Position numbers and translations under genes: made by a program. A stretch of DNA of 64,000 nt from assembly GCF_039539965.1 (NCBI RefSeq), contig NZ_BAABED010000001.1, forward strand, positions 4,464,001 to 4,528,000, read 5' to 3'. Shown here in pieces: positions 29,864 through 39,188 of this stretch. This stretch comes from Arthrobacter methylotrophus (GTDB taxonomy: Bacteria > Actinomycetota > Actinomycetes > Actinomycetales > Micrococcaceae). The notes under the pieces were generated by a model that was not told the DNA's origin, made no database searches, and saw only the letters and a program-made list of their open reading frames with translations. Position 1 is the first letter of the stretch; each line of letters opens with the position of its first letter.

Positions 29864-30925
29864 GTGACTGTGGGCAGTAGCGAAACCTCCACGCAGCGGA
29901 TCCCGCCATTTATTTCCTTGGGGTCTGCGCGGGCTATGGCTGCGCCCTCGGCGTCATTCGAGTCTGCATTGATGCGCACTAAATCGGTTTCAAACGCGGG
30001 TGTTTCACGTGAAACCTTGATTGTCGAAAATGACAACGTCATGGACTCCATCGACGACTCCAGCCCGATTGCACGACAGCTCGCGAACGAGACCCGACGC
30101 CGGGAACGCTTGGTGGGACGCGATCTTCCCAAACCTGAGAAGACCCGTATCTTCACGGTGTCCAATCAAAAGGGTGGGGTAGGAAAGACAACCACAACGG
30201 TCAACATCGCGGCTGCCTTGGCCTCCGCCGGTCTCAATGTCCTGGTCATCGACATAGATCCCCAGGGCAACGCGTCCACCGCCTTGGGGATTGAGCACCA
30301 CGCCGACGTCGACAGCATCTACGATGTGTTGATCAACGACCTTCCCCTGCGCGACGTTGTGGCTCCCTGCCCGGACATTCCTAACCTCATATGCGCTCCG
30401 GCCACGATTCACTTGGCCGGAGCTGAAATCGAGTTGGTTTCCCTTGTTGCGCGCGAGCAGCGTCTTCGCCGTGCCATTGATGTGTATGCGAAGGAACGGG
30501 CGAAGAACGGTGAAGGCCGCTTGGACTTCATCTTCATCGACTGCCCGCCCAGCCTGGGCCTGCTGACCGTCAACGCCTTCTGCGCGGCAAGCGAGGTACT
30601 CATCCCGATTCAGTGTGAGTATTACGCCTTGGAAGGTCTCAGCCAGCTCCTCAAGAACATTGAAATGATCCAGAAGCACCTCAACGCCGATTTGGTTGTT
30701 TCTACCATCTTGCTGACGATGTACGACGGACGCACCAACTTGGCCGCGCAGGTAGCTTCCGAAGTTCGCCAGCATTTCCCCGATCAGGTTCTCGGCGCAG
30801 TGGTCCCACGTTCGGTCCGCATCTCAGAAGCACCGAGCTACCAACAGACTGTGATGACTTACGATCCTTCATCCAGCGGCGCGTTGTCCTACATGGAAGC
30901 CGCCGCGGAAATCGCCGAACGCTAG
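29864..30925 (+). CDS. parA: Chromosome partitioning ATPase ParA
   Basis: A 353-residue Soj/ParA ATPase that binds DNA non-specifically and moves ParB-parS complexes. The deviant Walker [11 protein letters not shown] is at residues 101-110, followed by [15 protein letters not shown] and [10 protein letters not shown]. Residues 1-90 are a poorly conserved extension starting at GTG 29864. A perfect parS core lies within this extension and is translated as VSRET at residues 47-51. An internal ATG near 30041 could be an alternative start. parB follows. Confidence 0.95.
   Translation: MTVGSSETSTQRIPPFISLGSARAMAAPSASFESALMRTKSVSNAGVSRETLIVENDNVMDSIDDSSPIARQLANETRRRERLVGRDLPKPEKTRIFTVSNQKGGVGKTTTTVNIAAALASAGLNVLVIDIDPQGNASTALGIEHHADVDSIYDVLINDLPLRDVVAPCPDIPNLICAPATIHLAGAEIELVSLVAREQRLRRAIDVYAKERAKNGEGRLDFIFIDCPPSLGLLTVNAFCAASEVLIPIQCEYYALEGLSQLLKNIEMIQKHLNADLVVSTILLTMYDGRTNLAAQVASEVRQHFPDQVLGAVVPRSVRISEAPSYQQTVMTYDPSSSGALSYMEAAAEIAER
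30002..30015. promoter_or_regulatory. parS: parS site inside parA
   Basis: GTTTCACGTGAAAC, the perfect 14-base core of the bacterial chromosomal parS site, lies in the 5' coding part of parA. Confidence 0.93.
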
Positions 30926-30992
30926 ACTTTCTGAATCACTGCAACATCCTTGGCGGGCTCCATTCTTGCCATTCCACCGGAGGGACATACTA

Positions 30993-32174
30993 ATGAGCGA
31001 AAAGCGACGAGGCCTGGGTAGGGGTCTTGGGGCTCTCATTCCCAGCTCCGCTTCGGCCGGTGCATCGGGCAATGGCGTTCCGGCATCCCGCCCTGTGGAC
31101 CTCTTCTTCCCCGAAGCCCGCAAGGCGGCGGACACGGTCGATACCCCGGAAGTTTTTGAAACCGAGGTAGCCAAGAGTTCACCGTCGCGAGGCTCCTCTT
31201 CAAAGAGCCCGACGCCGGCAAAGTCTCCCGCGGCGAAGTCGCGTTCCGCTAAGGCCGCCGCCTCGGAGGTTTCACATGAAGTGAAGGCCGCTTCCGCTAA
31301 AGATGCTGTCTCTGACACTCCTCGCGTGGAGGCGTCCGAGGTTGAACTAGTCGAAGTTCCAGGCGCGCGTTTCGCGGAGATCCCCGTCGGAGACATCCAT
31401 CCAAACCGCAAGCAGCCTCGTAGTGTCTTCGATGAGGACGACATGGCGGAGCTCGTTCACTCCGTCAAAGAAATTGGCGTCCTCCAGCCAATTGTTGTAC
31501 GTACTTCAACCGAAAAGGGTGGAGAACCGTATGAATTGGTCATGGGTGAGCGTCGATGGAGGGCAGTTCAGGCCGCTGGTCTCGAAACCATCCCGGCGAT
31601 TGTCCGCGATACGAATGATGATGACCTCCTTCGCGACGCTTTGTTGGAGAACCTTCACCGCAGTCAGCTGAACCCCTTGGAAGAGGCAGCCGCCTACCAG
31701 CAGTTGTTGGAAGACTTCGGCACAACCCACGAGCAGCTGGCTGACCGGATTGGACGCTCGCGGCCGCAGGTCTCCAACACGCTTCGTCTCCTCAAGCTTC
31801 CGCCCTTGGTCCAGCGGCGCGTTGCGGCAAGTGTTCTTTCGGCCGGCCACGCGCGTGCGTTGCTTGCTCTGCCGGACTCGGCCGCAATGGAGCGACTCGC
31901 GCAGAAAATCGTCGCCGAGGGTATGTCTGTACGTGCTACCGAGGAAGCAGTTGCGCTGTACCAGGATCCTACGGTGCCGCCGAAAAACAGCATCCCCCGC
32001 CCCAATGCGCGCCACGAACGCTTAGACTACCTTGCTTCATCCCTTTCGGATCGTCTTGACACCAACGTGAAGATTACCTTGGGGGCTCGAAAGGGTCGCG
32101 TGAGCATTGAGTTTGCAAGTGTTGAGGATCTGAATCGGATCATGGATGTAATATCGCCCGGTGCCGAAGGGTAG
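30993..32174 (+). CDS. parB: Chromosome partitioning protein ParB
   Basis: A 393-residue CTP-dependent parS-binding clamp. The N-terminal ParA-interacting peptide is [15 protein letters not shown] (residues about 4-18). A Lys/Ser/Ala-rich linker (about 45-115) precedes the ParB/Srx CTPase domain, with [14 protein letters not shown], the CTP motif GERRWRA and [14 protein letters not shown]. The helix-turn-helix ([19 protein letters not shown]) and a C-terminal dimerisation segment follow. The ATG at 30993 has GGAGGGAC upstream; an earlier in-frame ATG lacks the conserved start. A strong terminator follows. Confidence 0.96.
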   Translation: MSEKRRGLGRGLGALIPSSASAGASGNGVPASRPVDLFFPEARKAADTVDTPEVFETEVAKSSPSRGSSSKSPTPAKSPAAKSRSAKAAASEVSHEVKAASAKDAVSDTPRVEASEVELVEVPGARFAEIPVGDIHPNRKQPRSVFDEDDMAELVHSVKEIGVLQPIVVRTSTEKGGEPYELVMGERRWRAVQAAGLETIPAIVRDTNDDDLLRDALLENLHRSQLNPLEEAAAYQQLLEDFGTTHEQLADRIGRSRPQVSNTLRLLKLPPLVQRRVAASVLSAGHARALLALPDSAAMERLAQKIVAEGMSVRATEEAVALYQDPTVPPKNSIPRPNARHERLDYLASSLSDRLDTNVKITLGARKGRVSIEFASVEDLNRIMDVISPGAEG

Positions 32175-32189
32175 CTGCTTGATTTCTAA

Positions 32190-32232
32190 AAATGGGGTCT
32201 GCTTCTAAGGAAGCAGACCCCATTTCTTTTTT
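32190..32232 (+). terminator. Intrinsic terminator after parB
   Basis: A perfect 16-base stem (32190-32205 with 32210-32225) and 4-base loop are followed by CTTTTTT. Confidence 0.95.
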
Positions 32233-32790
32233 AGCGCTGCGAGAAAGCAAGGCGAGGCCTTTTTGGCGCTGCCTTCTGCGACCGTAGCTTTCACGTGTTC
32301 TGATTGGAAGACCCATTCGCGGCCTTCAGGAACGCCTCATCAGGTCACCAGAGTTTGCGGGAGTGCTGCCTCCGGGCCTGGTCGAAGGTAGGCGGCCTCA
32401 CGTGCAGAGAGTTTCCTGTTTCACTCGAAACGGGAATCTATCTGGATGACCCGCAGATTGTTTGTGTGCTCCATTCGTTCCACTTGCCGCCGGCCGAGGG
32501 CGTTAGCTCTTCGATGGTCGGTATCGCGTTGCTTTGCTTGGTTTGCCACGCCGTCTCAGCCTCGACGGGCCACGACTGGCATCTTGCTTGTCCCAGAACT
32601 AGCTTTGTCATTACCGGAGTTGTCGAAACCTAACACGGCTTTTGCGGCGAGATTCGAGATGAAGGACTATCGGTGCCGCGTTGATACGCATGTGCGGACG
32701 CAGTGAGGCCAGTTCCTGGAGACCGGCCAGTGTTCCGCGGTGGCAACTTCCGGTGAAGGTTTGAGGAGGTATCGCCTAGTGCTGTGCCGC

Positions 32791-32804
32791 GTTTCACGTG
32801 AAAC
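32791..32804. promoter_or_regulatory. parS: parS site
   Basis: Perfect GTTTCACGTGAAAC core, with A after it as in the 16-base consensus. Confidence 0.93.
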
Positions 32805-33029
32805 ACTTCGGTCTTCTCTCTGGATGACGCGGCGCGCGACTGTTCCCCGTCGGACTCGCTTTGGAGACTTCGCCGTTCTGGCTCAGTGGGGACTTTCCGG
32901 GCCAATTGTGAAGGCATGCGCGCATCCCGAATTTTCGACGAATCCGACCCAACTGCGCACCTCATCTGCTGGTAGCCAAGTGAGCATCCTTAGCAGTCCA
33001 CGCCCAATTGAAGCCATTGGCTCCCCGAC

Positions 33030-33043
33030 GTTTCACGTGAAAC
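33030..33043. promoter_or_regulatory. parS: parS site next to the IS481 remnant
   Basis: Perfect GTTTCACGTGAAAC core, about 30 bases before the transposase-like sequence begins. Confidence 0.93.
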
Positions 33044-33075
33044 GAGGCGACTCAAGAAGATTGAAGCAGTGAAAG

Positions 33076-33860
33076 GACAAGACATCTCCGACCCGCACCC
33101 CGGTGCGGACCGAACGGTGCATCATCGCCCTCAGGTTCACCCGGCGCTGCGGTCCTCACCGGATTGCGTTCCATTTACGGATGAACCGGTCTACGGTGGA
33201 AAGGGTTCTTCGGCGTTTCAACATGCCGCTGCTGGCACGCCTGGACAAGATCACGGACCTGCCTGTCCGCAAACCGCGTCCTGCACGCTACGAGCACGAC
33301 CATCCCGGGGACCTCGTTCACGTGGACGTCAAGAAACTGGGCCGGATCCCCGATGGCGGAGGCCACCGCGTGCAGGGCCGCACGGCGGGGAACCGGAACA
33401 ACAAGAAGCAAGGTCGCGGCTATGCCTACCTCCACCATGCCGTGGATGACCACTCCCGGTACGCGTACTCGGAAATCCCAACCGATGAAAAGCAACACAC
33501 CGCAGCTGCGTTCTGGGTCCGCGCGAACGCCGCCTTCCAGGCCGAGGGAATCACCGTGCTGCGGGTTCTGACGGATAACGGTTCCTGCTACCGCTCCAAG
33601 GTCTTCAACGACGCGCTCGGGCCGGGGATCAAGCACAAATACACCCGCCCCTACCGGCCTCAGACCAACGGCAAAGTCGAACGGTTCAACCGCACCCCCG
33701 CCTTCGAATGGGCCGACGCCCGCGCCTACAGTTCGGACGAAGCCCGAGCAGCCGCCCACCAGGAATGGCTCACCACTACAAGCACCATCGACCCCACAAC
33801 GGCGTTAAAGGCCACTCACCCATCGAGCGCGTTCACAACCTCCGTGAGAGTTACAACTAG
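33076..33860 (+). pseudogene. IS481-family transposase remnant
   Basis: A decayed DDE transposase. The readable part starts at TSPTRTPVRTERCIIALRF, continues through RMNRSTVERVLRRFNMPLLA, the first acidic motif LVHVDVKKLGRIPDGGG, the second LTDNGSCYRS and the third KVERFNRT. The N-terminal helix-turn-helix half is missing, with a stop codon just upstream at 33070. Near 33770 the frame shifts by one base, consistent with loss of one C: the usual C terminus (HHYKHHRPHNGVKGHSPIER ... LRESYN) continues in another frame to the TAG at 33858-33860. No terminal inverted repeats are seen. The element is immobile and sits among parS sites. Confidence 0.85.
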
Positions 33861-35045
33861 CGCGCCCGAAATTGTTGGCGCTGGATATCCTGGCTTGTGG
33901 AGCGCAATGGCGCGGTCATAGTTCCCGTGCGCTGGATACCGGTCTCGGCGCTCCGTTGTAGGAGACCATGTCCGCTATCGCTCAGTGTTGAGCTCGGTAG
34001 TTGTTTCATGCTTCCGCGTGCTCCTCGTGGAGTGCTGTTGCTGTGCAGTGCTGGCTAGTGGTCCCCGGCTGGAGACTCAGCGGACAAGCTAATGTGGGGG
34101 GGTACCTCGGGCACGTGGATCTGACTATTCTCGCCGTTCTCGCCTTTAGGGCGAGGATGTATTATTCAGCGATCACCCGCCAGATCCCTGTACAAGCTGA
34201 TAGGAGTGCTCCAAGAGGGCCAGTCGATGCTCCGCTGCGATGGTGCGCCGTTCCATTGTGCGCCCTGTTAGGCCGTTCGGTGTGTCCTTGCTGGCGGTAC
34301 ATCATGTGTCAGTGAAGATCGGGAGTAGTGGTGCACATGCCCTGGCTCCGTAGATTCTTGCTCGATCTTCGTCCGGCGAATGCGAGTGTCTAGGCTGCCC
34401 CGGCAGGCTAGTGAGAGTCACGCGTGCATGCTCGGGGAGCGCTCTCCGTCGTGGGTATTGCGTGACGCTCGCGATCTGGCGTGTTCAGAAGGTAGTCGGT
34501 CGACACAGCGTGCGGATTCCAGCCGTGGTCGCCGATATGGCCCGGCCATCCGGTTGGGCCGTTGCATGTCGTCGACTCGTCTCGTGTCACTTGGCTGCCC
34601 GGTCTGGACGTCAGAGCTGCGCAATCCTTGTGTTTTTGATTGCGAAGGCTGGATTCCCTTCGCTCTGGGAAGCAAGCGATTATTCCGTCGCACGCTTGTT
34701 TTGAAGCTTGGCGGGAAAGCTCGTGGCTGGTGAAGACCGTGATTGTGTGTGGGAGCCCATAACTGCAGGAACCATAGATCTTCGGTGTCTCCGGCCTTTG
34801 TGGTAGTTGGGAGACGCGTACGAATACCCAGCTTTGGGACCCGTAGGCGAACCACAGAGTCTGATCACGTACCTGTCTCCCTAGTCTCCGGGAGCATCAT
34901 CGCCAACTCCTGGAGCGAGCTGCTCAGCCGAGCTGCGTACAAGGCGACGGATGGCTGCAACAGCTATCGACGACGGCGCTTCACATCGTTGCGGAGCGAC
35001 TGTTATGAGGCTGTCCTAAAGCTGTTGAAAAGTCCCTGGAGGCCA

Positions 35046-35395
35046 GTGGATATCGCTGTGGATATCTTTGTTGATAAGTAGTGGGGACTGGCAGTCTGTG
35101 GATCCCGAGTTACGACGCTTCCCATCGCCGTGGACCGGTAGGATGGACGCCGCAATTCACTGGCGTGATTGTTTCACGTGAAACGGTCCCTAGTTGTCGA
35201 AAGTCTTCTGATTCTCTCGAATTTGTGTCGAATACGGGTAGTCTTTCTCTGTTTCAGGGCAGTTCTGACGTTGCACTAACAACCTTCACTCTCTGAACGA
35301 GGGTCACCTCATTTGCCCGTGTACGAACTCCTGCAGCCCGGGCTGAAGGGGTGGCACTGCTTTGAACATGGGTCGGTGGATATCGCTGTGGATAA
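35046..35395. repeat. Direct repeat with DnaA-box-like sequence
   Basis: The same 19 bases, GTGGATATCGCTGTGGATA, occur at 35046-35064 and 35376-35394. The second copy continues into a perfect DnaA box (TGTGGATAA, 35387-35395), and another GGTGGATATC follows at 35421. The first copy is followed by TTGTTGATAAG. Confidence 0.7.
35171..35184. promoter_or_regulatory. parS: parS site
   Basis: Perfect GTTTCACGTGAAAC core. Confidence 0.93.
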
Positions 35396-35567
35396 CTCTG
35401 TGTATAACTTTCGGGTGAACGGTGGATATCTATTCAGGCCTGGCCTGGAGGAGGCACTCGGTACGCCCTTGCGGTGCATCCATAGGCTCTGATTCTTGCC
35501 AATTCCTTAAGGTCGGCTGATGTTACGGGATACGCCAAGGTGAACCTCCGCTCCAGAGGTTCGACAT

Positions 35568-35581
35568 GTTTCACGTGAAAC
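35568..35581. promoter_or_regulatory. parS: parS site (full 16-base consensus)
   Basis: The core plus both flanks gives TGTTTCACGTGAAACA at 35567-35582, an exact match to the consensus. Confidence 0.95.
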
Positions 35582-37090
35582 AGTGGCTCCCCGGAGAACG
35601 CAGATAGTGAAGTGTCCATGTGCATACGGGATGCATCAAGGCTCACGGTGCTTCATGTCTGGAACACATCCTCACGAGCCGGATGCATAGGAGGCATGAT
35701 CAACAGGGACTTGGGACCAGTCTGATGATCTTCCGAGCAGCTTGTTTGGCATTGCTTGGTGCTCTCTTCGGCTAGGCAATTTAGCCTAAGGAAGGGTTCT
35801 GTCAGATGCGTCTGTCGAGTCCGAATCGCCGAGAGATGAGCCACGCTGAGCAATTTCGGTGTCTGCATTTGGTACAGCTGCCGCCCCCGGATGACAAAGT
35901 CCCAAGCAGAGTGAAGGCGTACGGTCGCGCTCCAAGTCCCGAAGGCCCTCCCCCGCCGTCATCCAAGGACGCAGCTGAGCGTTCAAGCATCTGTATCGGC
36001 CCTACCTTCTTGAGGCGAGCTGGTCTGTGGTGGTTCGGTCAAGGCCTGTTCAGCACCGGCCGGCACGTTTGGATGCGGTGTAGTGCCCAGCAGAATACCG
36101 CATGACCCAGCAGCCCAGGGCACCGCCGAGCCCAGCACTGTCCAAGCCATGACGTGGATCATTGTGCCCATCGCAAGTGGGGAGTTTAGATCGTAAAGAA
36201 ACTAGGCGCTGTATCGACTTCCCAGTAAACGAGGGATGGGTGGTGGGGTGTCTGCGAATTCCGCCAACACCGACTGTCACCCATATGTGGGACGCAGATC
36301 GACGGGAAGCCCTCCGACAAGGGACTTAGTACCGGCCGAGAGTTGCACAGATATTATGAGCTCGCACGACGCCGTCGACTGGGTGAGTCTCTTGGCTCAA
36401 GCGCCAGGAACGCTATGCGAAGCAGATGTGGTTCCTACAAAATGGAACGGGTCACGCGCCTTTCCAAGATCGTGAGTACCACTCCCGGGTCCTGGTTCGG
36501 GAGTGGTGGCGTGGGGATTCTCCATGACCCCGGGACCGCTTCCACTAGAGCGCGCATGGAAGGTCCGTCCGGCTCAGTACCGGGCGCGGGGAGTCTCAGG
36601 TACTGAATCACCATCCTGCCCACTTCCTGGTCTTCCTTGGATGAGGGAGTCATCTTTCGTAATATCAGCCCTACAATCCCAACCAACAACAACAACAAGG
36701 AGGTTTCGCCTTCCGAGTTAGAAATGACGGCGATGCCGTCAAGTCTCTCCGATGGTAGGCGGCTTCAAGTCGTTGGCGAATGCCTGAGCAGTTGGGCGGC
36801 CTCCGCAGGCAGCGAGCCTTCCCACCCTGGATCTGTTTCGGCAAATTGAAAGAATCCCTAGTTTTGAGAAATGTAACCTTATAGCTTTCCAATTGTTGAA
36901 TATCCGTCTAGCGTCTTTATGACGCAGCCGGCGTGATCGTTATGTGCACGGTTCGCCTTGTAGAGTCGGCACGCGGTCTCGGATGGAGCTATGGGAGAGA
37001 CTGGGACGTCCCGCCTTGGTGCATGTTCGCTGGGTTCGAAACGGATGGCTGAGCGATGGTTAGCGCTGCAGGATAGAATCGGCCTGTACC

Positions 37091-37104
37091 GTTTCACGTG
37101 AAAC
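37091..37104. promoter_or_regulatory. parS: parS site
   Basis: Perfect GTTTCACGTGAAAC core followed by A. Confidence 0.93.
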
Positions 37105-37279
37105 ATTGCCGTAGATCCTAAGAAGGCATTTGCCCAAGTTTGTCGACGATAGGGCCTGGCTATTGAATATTCGCGGAGACGTGACGCGCTTGACGCCGTT
37201 AAGTGTGGAACGCGTCCAGGCGGTCCGCAAATATAGAGGCCCAAAGATGCGCTCCACCGACCCATCATAAATCGGGGAT

Positions 37280-37293
37280 GTTTCACGTGAAAC
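37280..37293. promoter_or_regulatory. parS: parS site (full 16-base consensus)
   Basis: TGTTTCACGTGAAACA at 37279-37294, an exact consensus match. Confidence 0.95.
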
Positions 37294-37370
37294 AGTCCGT
37301 TTCCGAAGGGGCAGACACTAGACGACTTAGAACACTGGGATGACTTCTCCCCCGAAATGCCCGCCACCAT

Positions 37371-37384
37371 GTTTCACGTGAAAC
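37371..37384. promoter_or_regulatory. parS: parS site
   Basis: Perfect GTTTCACGTGAAAC core, only 77 bases from the preceding site. Confidence 0.93.
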
Positions 37385-37585
37385 GGTCCTCTGCCCATTT
37401 TGAGCCACCGACGATTGAGCGAACTAAAGCGAGAGAAGCGCCAGACTTTGGGTAACTGGCTTTAGTATGCACGTGTCCGGCTTCGTCCAAGGCCATAACA
37501 AAAATGGTGCAGGTCTTCGAACTGAAATCAGGTTCAGAGACAAACTGCGGGCCCTCTTTGTAATCGACAAGAGCCTCTGGGCATG

Positions 37586-37628
37586 AAAAAGCCGGTGATT
37601 GTCGCTCAAAAGCGAAAACCACCGGCTG
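37586..37628 (-). terminator. Intrinsic terminator after trxA
   Basis: On the minus strand AGCCGGTG pairs with CACCGGCT, with an inner CGC/GCG pairing and small internal loops, followed by a run of T. It lies about 40 bases past the trxA stop. Confidence 0.75.
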
Positions 37629-37670
37629 AGCCACAAGCGAAAGAACGCCTGAGATTCCTAGTGCAATGCC

Positions 37671-37997
37671 TTAGGACAGGACGGACTCAAATTCCTTTTC
37701 GAAGAACTGCTTCGGCTTGGCACCGATAACCGTGCTCTTCACTTCTCCCCCGCTGAAGAGGTAAACGGCCGGGATGGAGGTGATTCCGTATTCCGCGGCG
37801 ATAGCGGGGTTGTCGTCGACATTCAGTTTGACGACGTCAACCTTGTCACCGTACTCAACCGAGATTTCGTCCAGGATCGGACCCAACTTACGGCACGGAC
37901 CGCACCATTCTGCCCAGAAATCCACGATGACAGGCTTCTTAGCGGCCAGCACGTCGGTGCTGAAACTAGCGTCGGTAACGTCTTTAGCGTTGCTCAT
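37671..37997 (-). CDS. trxA: Thioredoxin
   Basis: A 108-residue cytoplasmic disulfide reductant. The active site is WCGPC (Cys32, Cys35) after VIVDFWAE, with VDDNPAIAAEYGITSIPAVYLF and the cis-proline in SIPAV. It lies 36 bases downstream of trxB on the same strand and forms the reductase/thioredoxin pair with it. A terminator follows. Confidence 0.97.
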   Translation of the reverse strand: MSNAKDVTDASFSTDVLAAKKPVIVDFWAEWCGPCRKLGPILDEISVEYGDKVDVVKLNVDDNPAIAAEYGITSIPAVYLFSGGEVKSTVIGAKPKQFFEKEFESVLS

Positions 37998-38033
37998 AAT
38001 TCTTTCCCTTCGAATGGATGGCTGTTGTGCCGA

Positions 38034-38990
38034 TTAGGCGTGCAGGTCTGCAAGATAGTGCTCGACGTCCAAGGCGGCGACACAACCCGAGCCGGCCGCT
38101 GTGATGGCCTGGCGGTAGGTCGGGTCAACGACGTCGCCCGCGGCGAAGACGCCCTTGATGCTCGTCTTCGAGCTGCGGCCCTCGACGGCGATGGTGCCTT
38201 CAGGCGCCAGCTCCAGTTTGCCCTTCACCAGCTCTGTCCGCGGATCGTTGCCAATGGCCACGAAGACGCCAGTGACAGCGAGCTCGGACTCGGTACCGTC
38301 GACAAGGTTCTTCAGCTTCAGGCCAGTGACCTTTTCGCCTCCGATGACGTCCTCGACGGCGGAATTCCACACGAAGTTGATCTTTTCGTGGGCCTGTGCA
38401 CGGTCACCCATGATTTTGGAAGCCTTGAGAACATCGCGGCGGTGCACCACGGTGACGGACTTGGCGAACTTGGTGAGAAAGATTGCTTCCTCCATGGCCG
38501 AGTCGCCGCCACCGATCACGGCGATGTCCTGGTCCTTGAAAAAGAAACCGTCACAGGTTGCACACCAGCTCACTCCGTGACCAGAAAGGCGCTTTTCGTT
38601 CGCAAGGCCGAGTTCTCGGTAGGCAGAGCCGGTCGACAGGATGATTGCCCGTGCCTTGAAGGTCTCCCCTGTGCCGATAGTCACCGACTTGATGTCGCCG
38701 TCGAGATCCAGTTCGGTGACATCCTCAAACTGGATCTCTGTCCCGAAGCGTGCCGCTTGCTTTTCGAAGCTCTCCATGAGATCGGGTCCCATGACGCCTT
38801 CGGGGAAGCCCGGGTAGTTTTCGACGTCCGTTGTGTTCATCAGTTCCCCACCGGCAGTCACGGAACCGGCGATGAGCAGCGGGTTCATGTTGGCGCGCGC
38901 GGTGTAGACGGCAGCCGTGTAACCCGCAGGCCCGGAGCCTACGATGATGACATCACGCACTTGTGATGCGGTGTTTTCTGCGTTGCTCAC
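38034..38990 (-). CDS. trxB: Thioredoxin-disulfide reductase
   Basis: A 318-residue NADPH-dependent flavoprotein that reduces thioredoxin. The FAD-binding motif is VIIVGSGPAGYTAAVYTARA at the N terminus, the redox-active CATC is at residues 143-146 (SWCATCDGFFF), the NADPH motif is AVIGGGDSAMEEA, and the second FAD block is VFAAGDVVDPTYRQA. The start is GTG. It is the first gene of a trxB-trxA unit, as near the origin in mycobacteria. Confidence 0.97.
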   Translation of the reverse strand: MSNAENTASQVRDVIIVGSGPAGYTAAVYTARANMNPLLIAGSVTAGGELMNTTDVENYPGFPEGVMGPDLMESFEKQAARFGTEIQFEDVTELDLDGDIKSVTIGTGETFKARAIILSTGSAYRELGLANEKRLSGHGVSWCATCDGFFFKDQDIAVIGGGDSAMEEAIFLTKFAKSVTVVHRRDVLKASKIMGDRAQAHEKINFVWNSAVEDVIGGEKVTGLKLKNLVDGTESELAVTGVFVAIGNDPRTELVKGKLELAPEGTIAVEGRSSKTSIKGVFAAGDVVDPTYRQAITAAGSGCVAALDVEHYLADLHA

Positions 38991-39188
38991 TGTTGGGTGA
39001 ACCTCTTCCTTAGTCGATGCACCGGATTATCGCGGCCGGCCACATGGCACAACCCCATCGCGGCGTCTAATATTCCGGCGTTTCCGGGGACCCTAATATC
39101 CACCAACATCAGGGTACCGTCTGCCGGCATGGAGCCGGGAAGGGCCCGGACACCATCGCCCACCGGACGCTGAGCTACTGGACAGGGC

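Larger units (their letters stand above)
32233..33075. other. Non-coding region with two perfect parS sites
   Basis: About 840 bases with no credible gene. It contains perfect parS cores at 32791 and 33030, and a degenerate copy with two mismatches at about 32419-32432. It ends at the IS481 remnant. Confidence 0.7.
33861..37585. other. 3.7 kb gene-poor tract with five parS sites
   Basis: No open frame here has convincing coding character: the longest (up to 163 residues) have random Arg/Ser/Cys/Trp-rich composition, lack ribosome-binding sites, and some simply translate parS. The tract looks clearly less GC-rich than the flanking genes. It contains five perfect parS cores, a hairpin at 36479-36506 (arms CCACTCCCG and CGGGAGTGG), a 19-base direct repeat and a perfect DnaA box. 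In mycobacteria cwlM and an acetyltransferase gene occupy the equivalent interval. Confidence 0.7.

Noticed and set aside
31268..31281. A parS-like sequence (GTTTCACATGAAGT) inside parB
   Set aside because: Three mismatches to the 14-base core, including in the palindrome; not counted as a site.
33069..33449. A plus-strand open frame of 126 residues overlapping the transposase
   Set aside because: Out-of-frame reading of the IS481 remnant; the transposase motifs are in the other frame.
34380..35081. Open frames of 112-145 residues on both strands
   Set aside because: Compositions are Arg/Ser/Cys/Trp-rich with no motif, they overlap each other on opposite strands, and no ribosome-binding sites precede them.
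36879..37370. A 163-residue minus-strand open frame in the parS tract
   Set aside because: Ser/Cys/Arg-rich random composition, contains translated parS (FHVKH) and lacks a ribosome-binding site.
37374..37634. An 86-residue minus-strand open frame next to trxA with fairly normal amino-acid composition
   Set aside because: Its start lies inside the trxA terminator hairpin and its last codons are part of a parS site. There is no ribosome-binding site, so it is probably chance.
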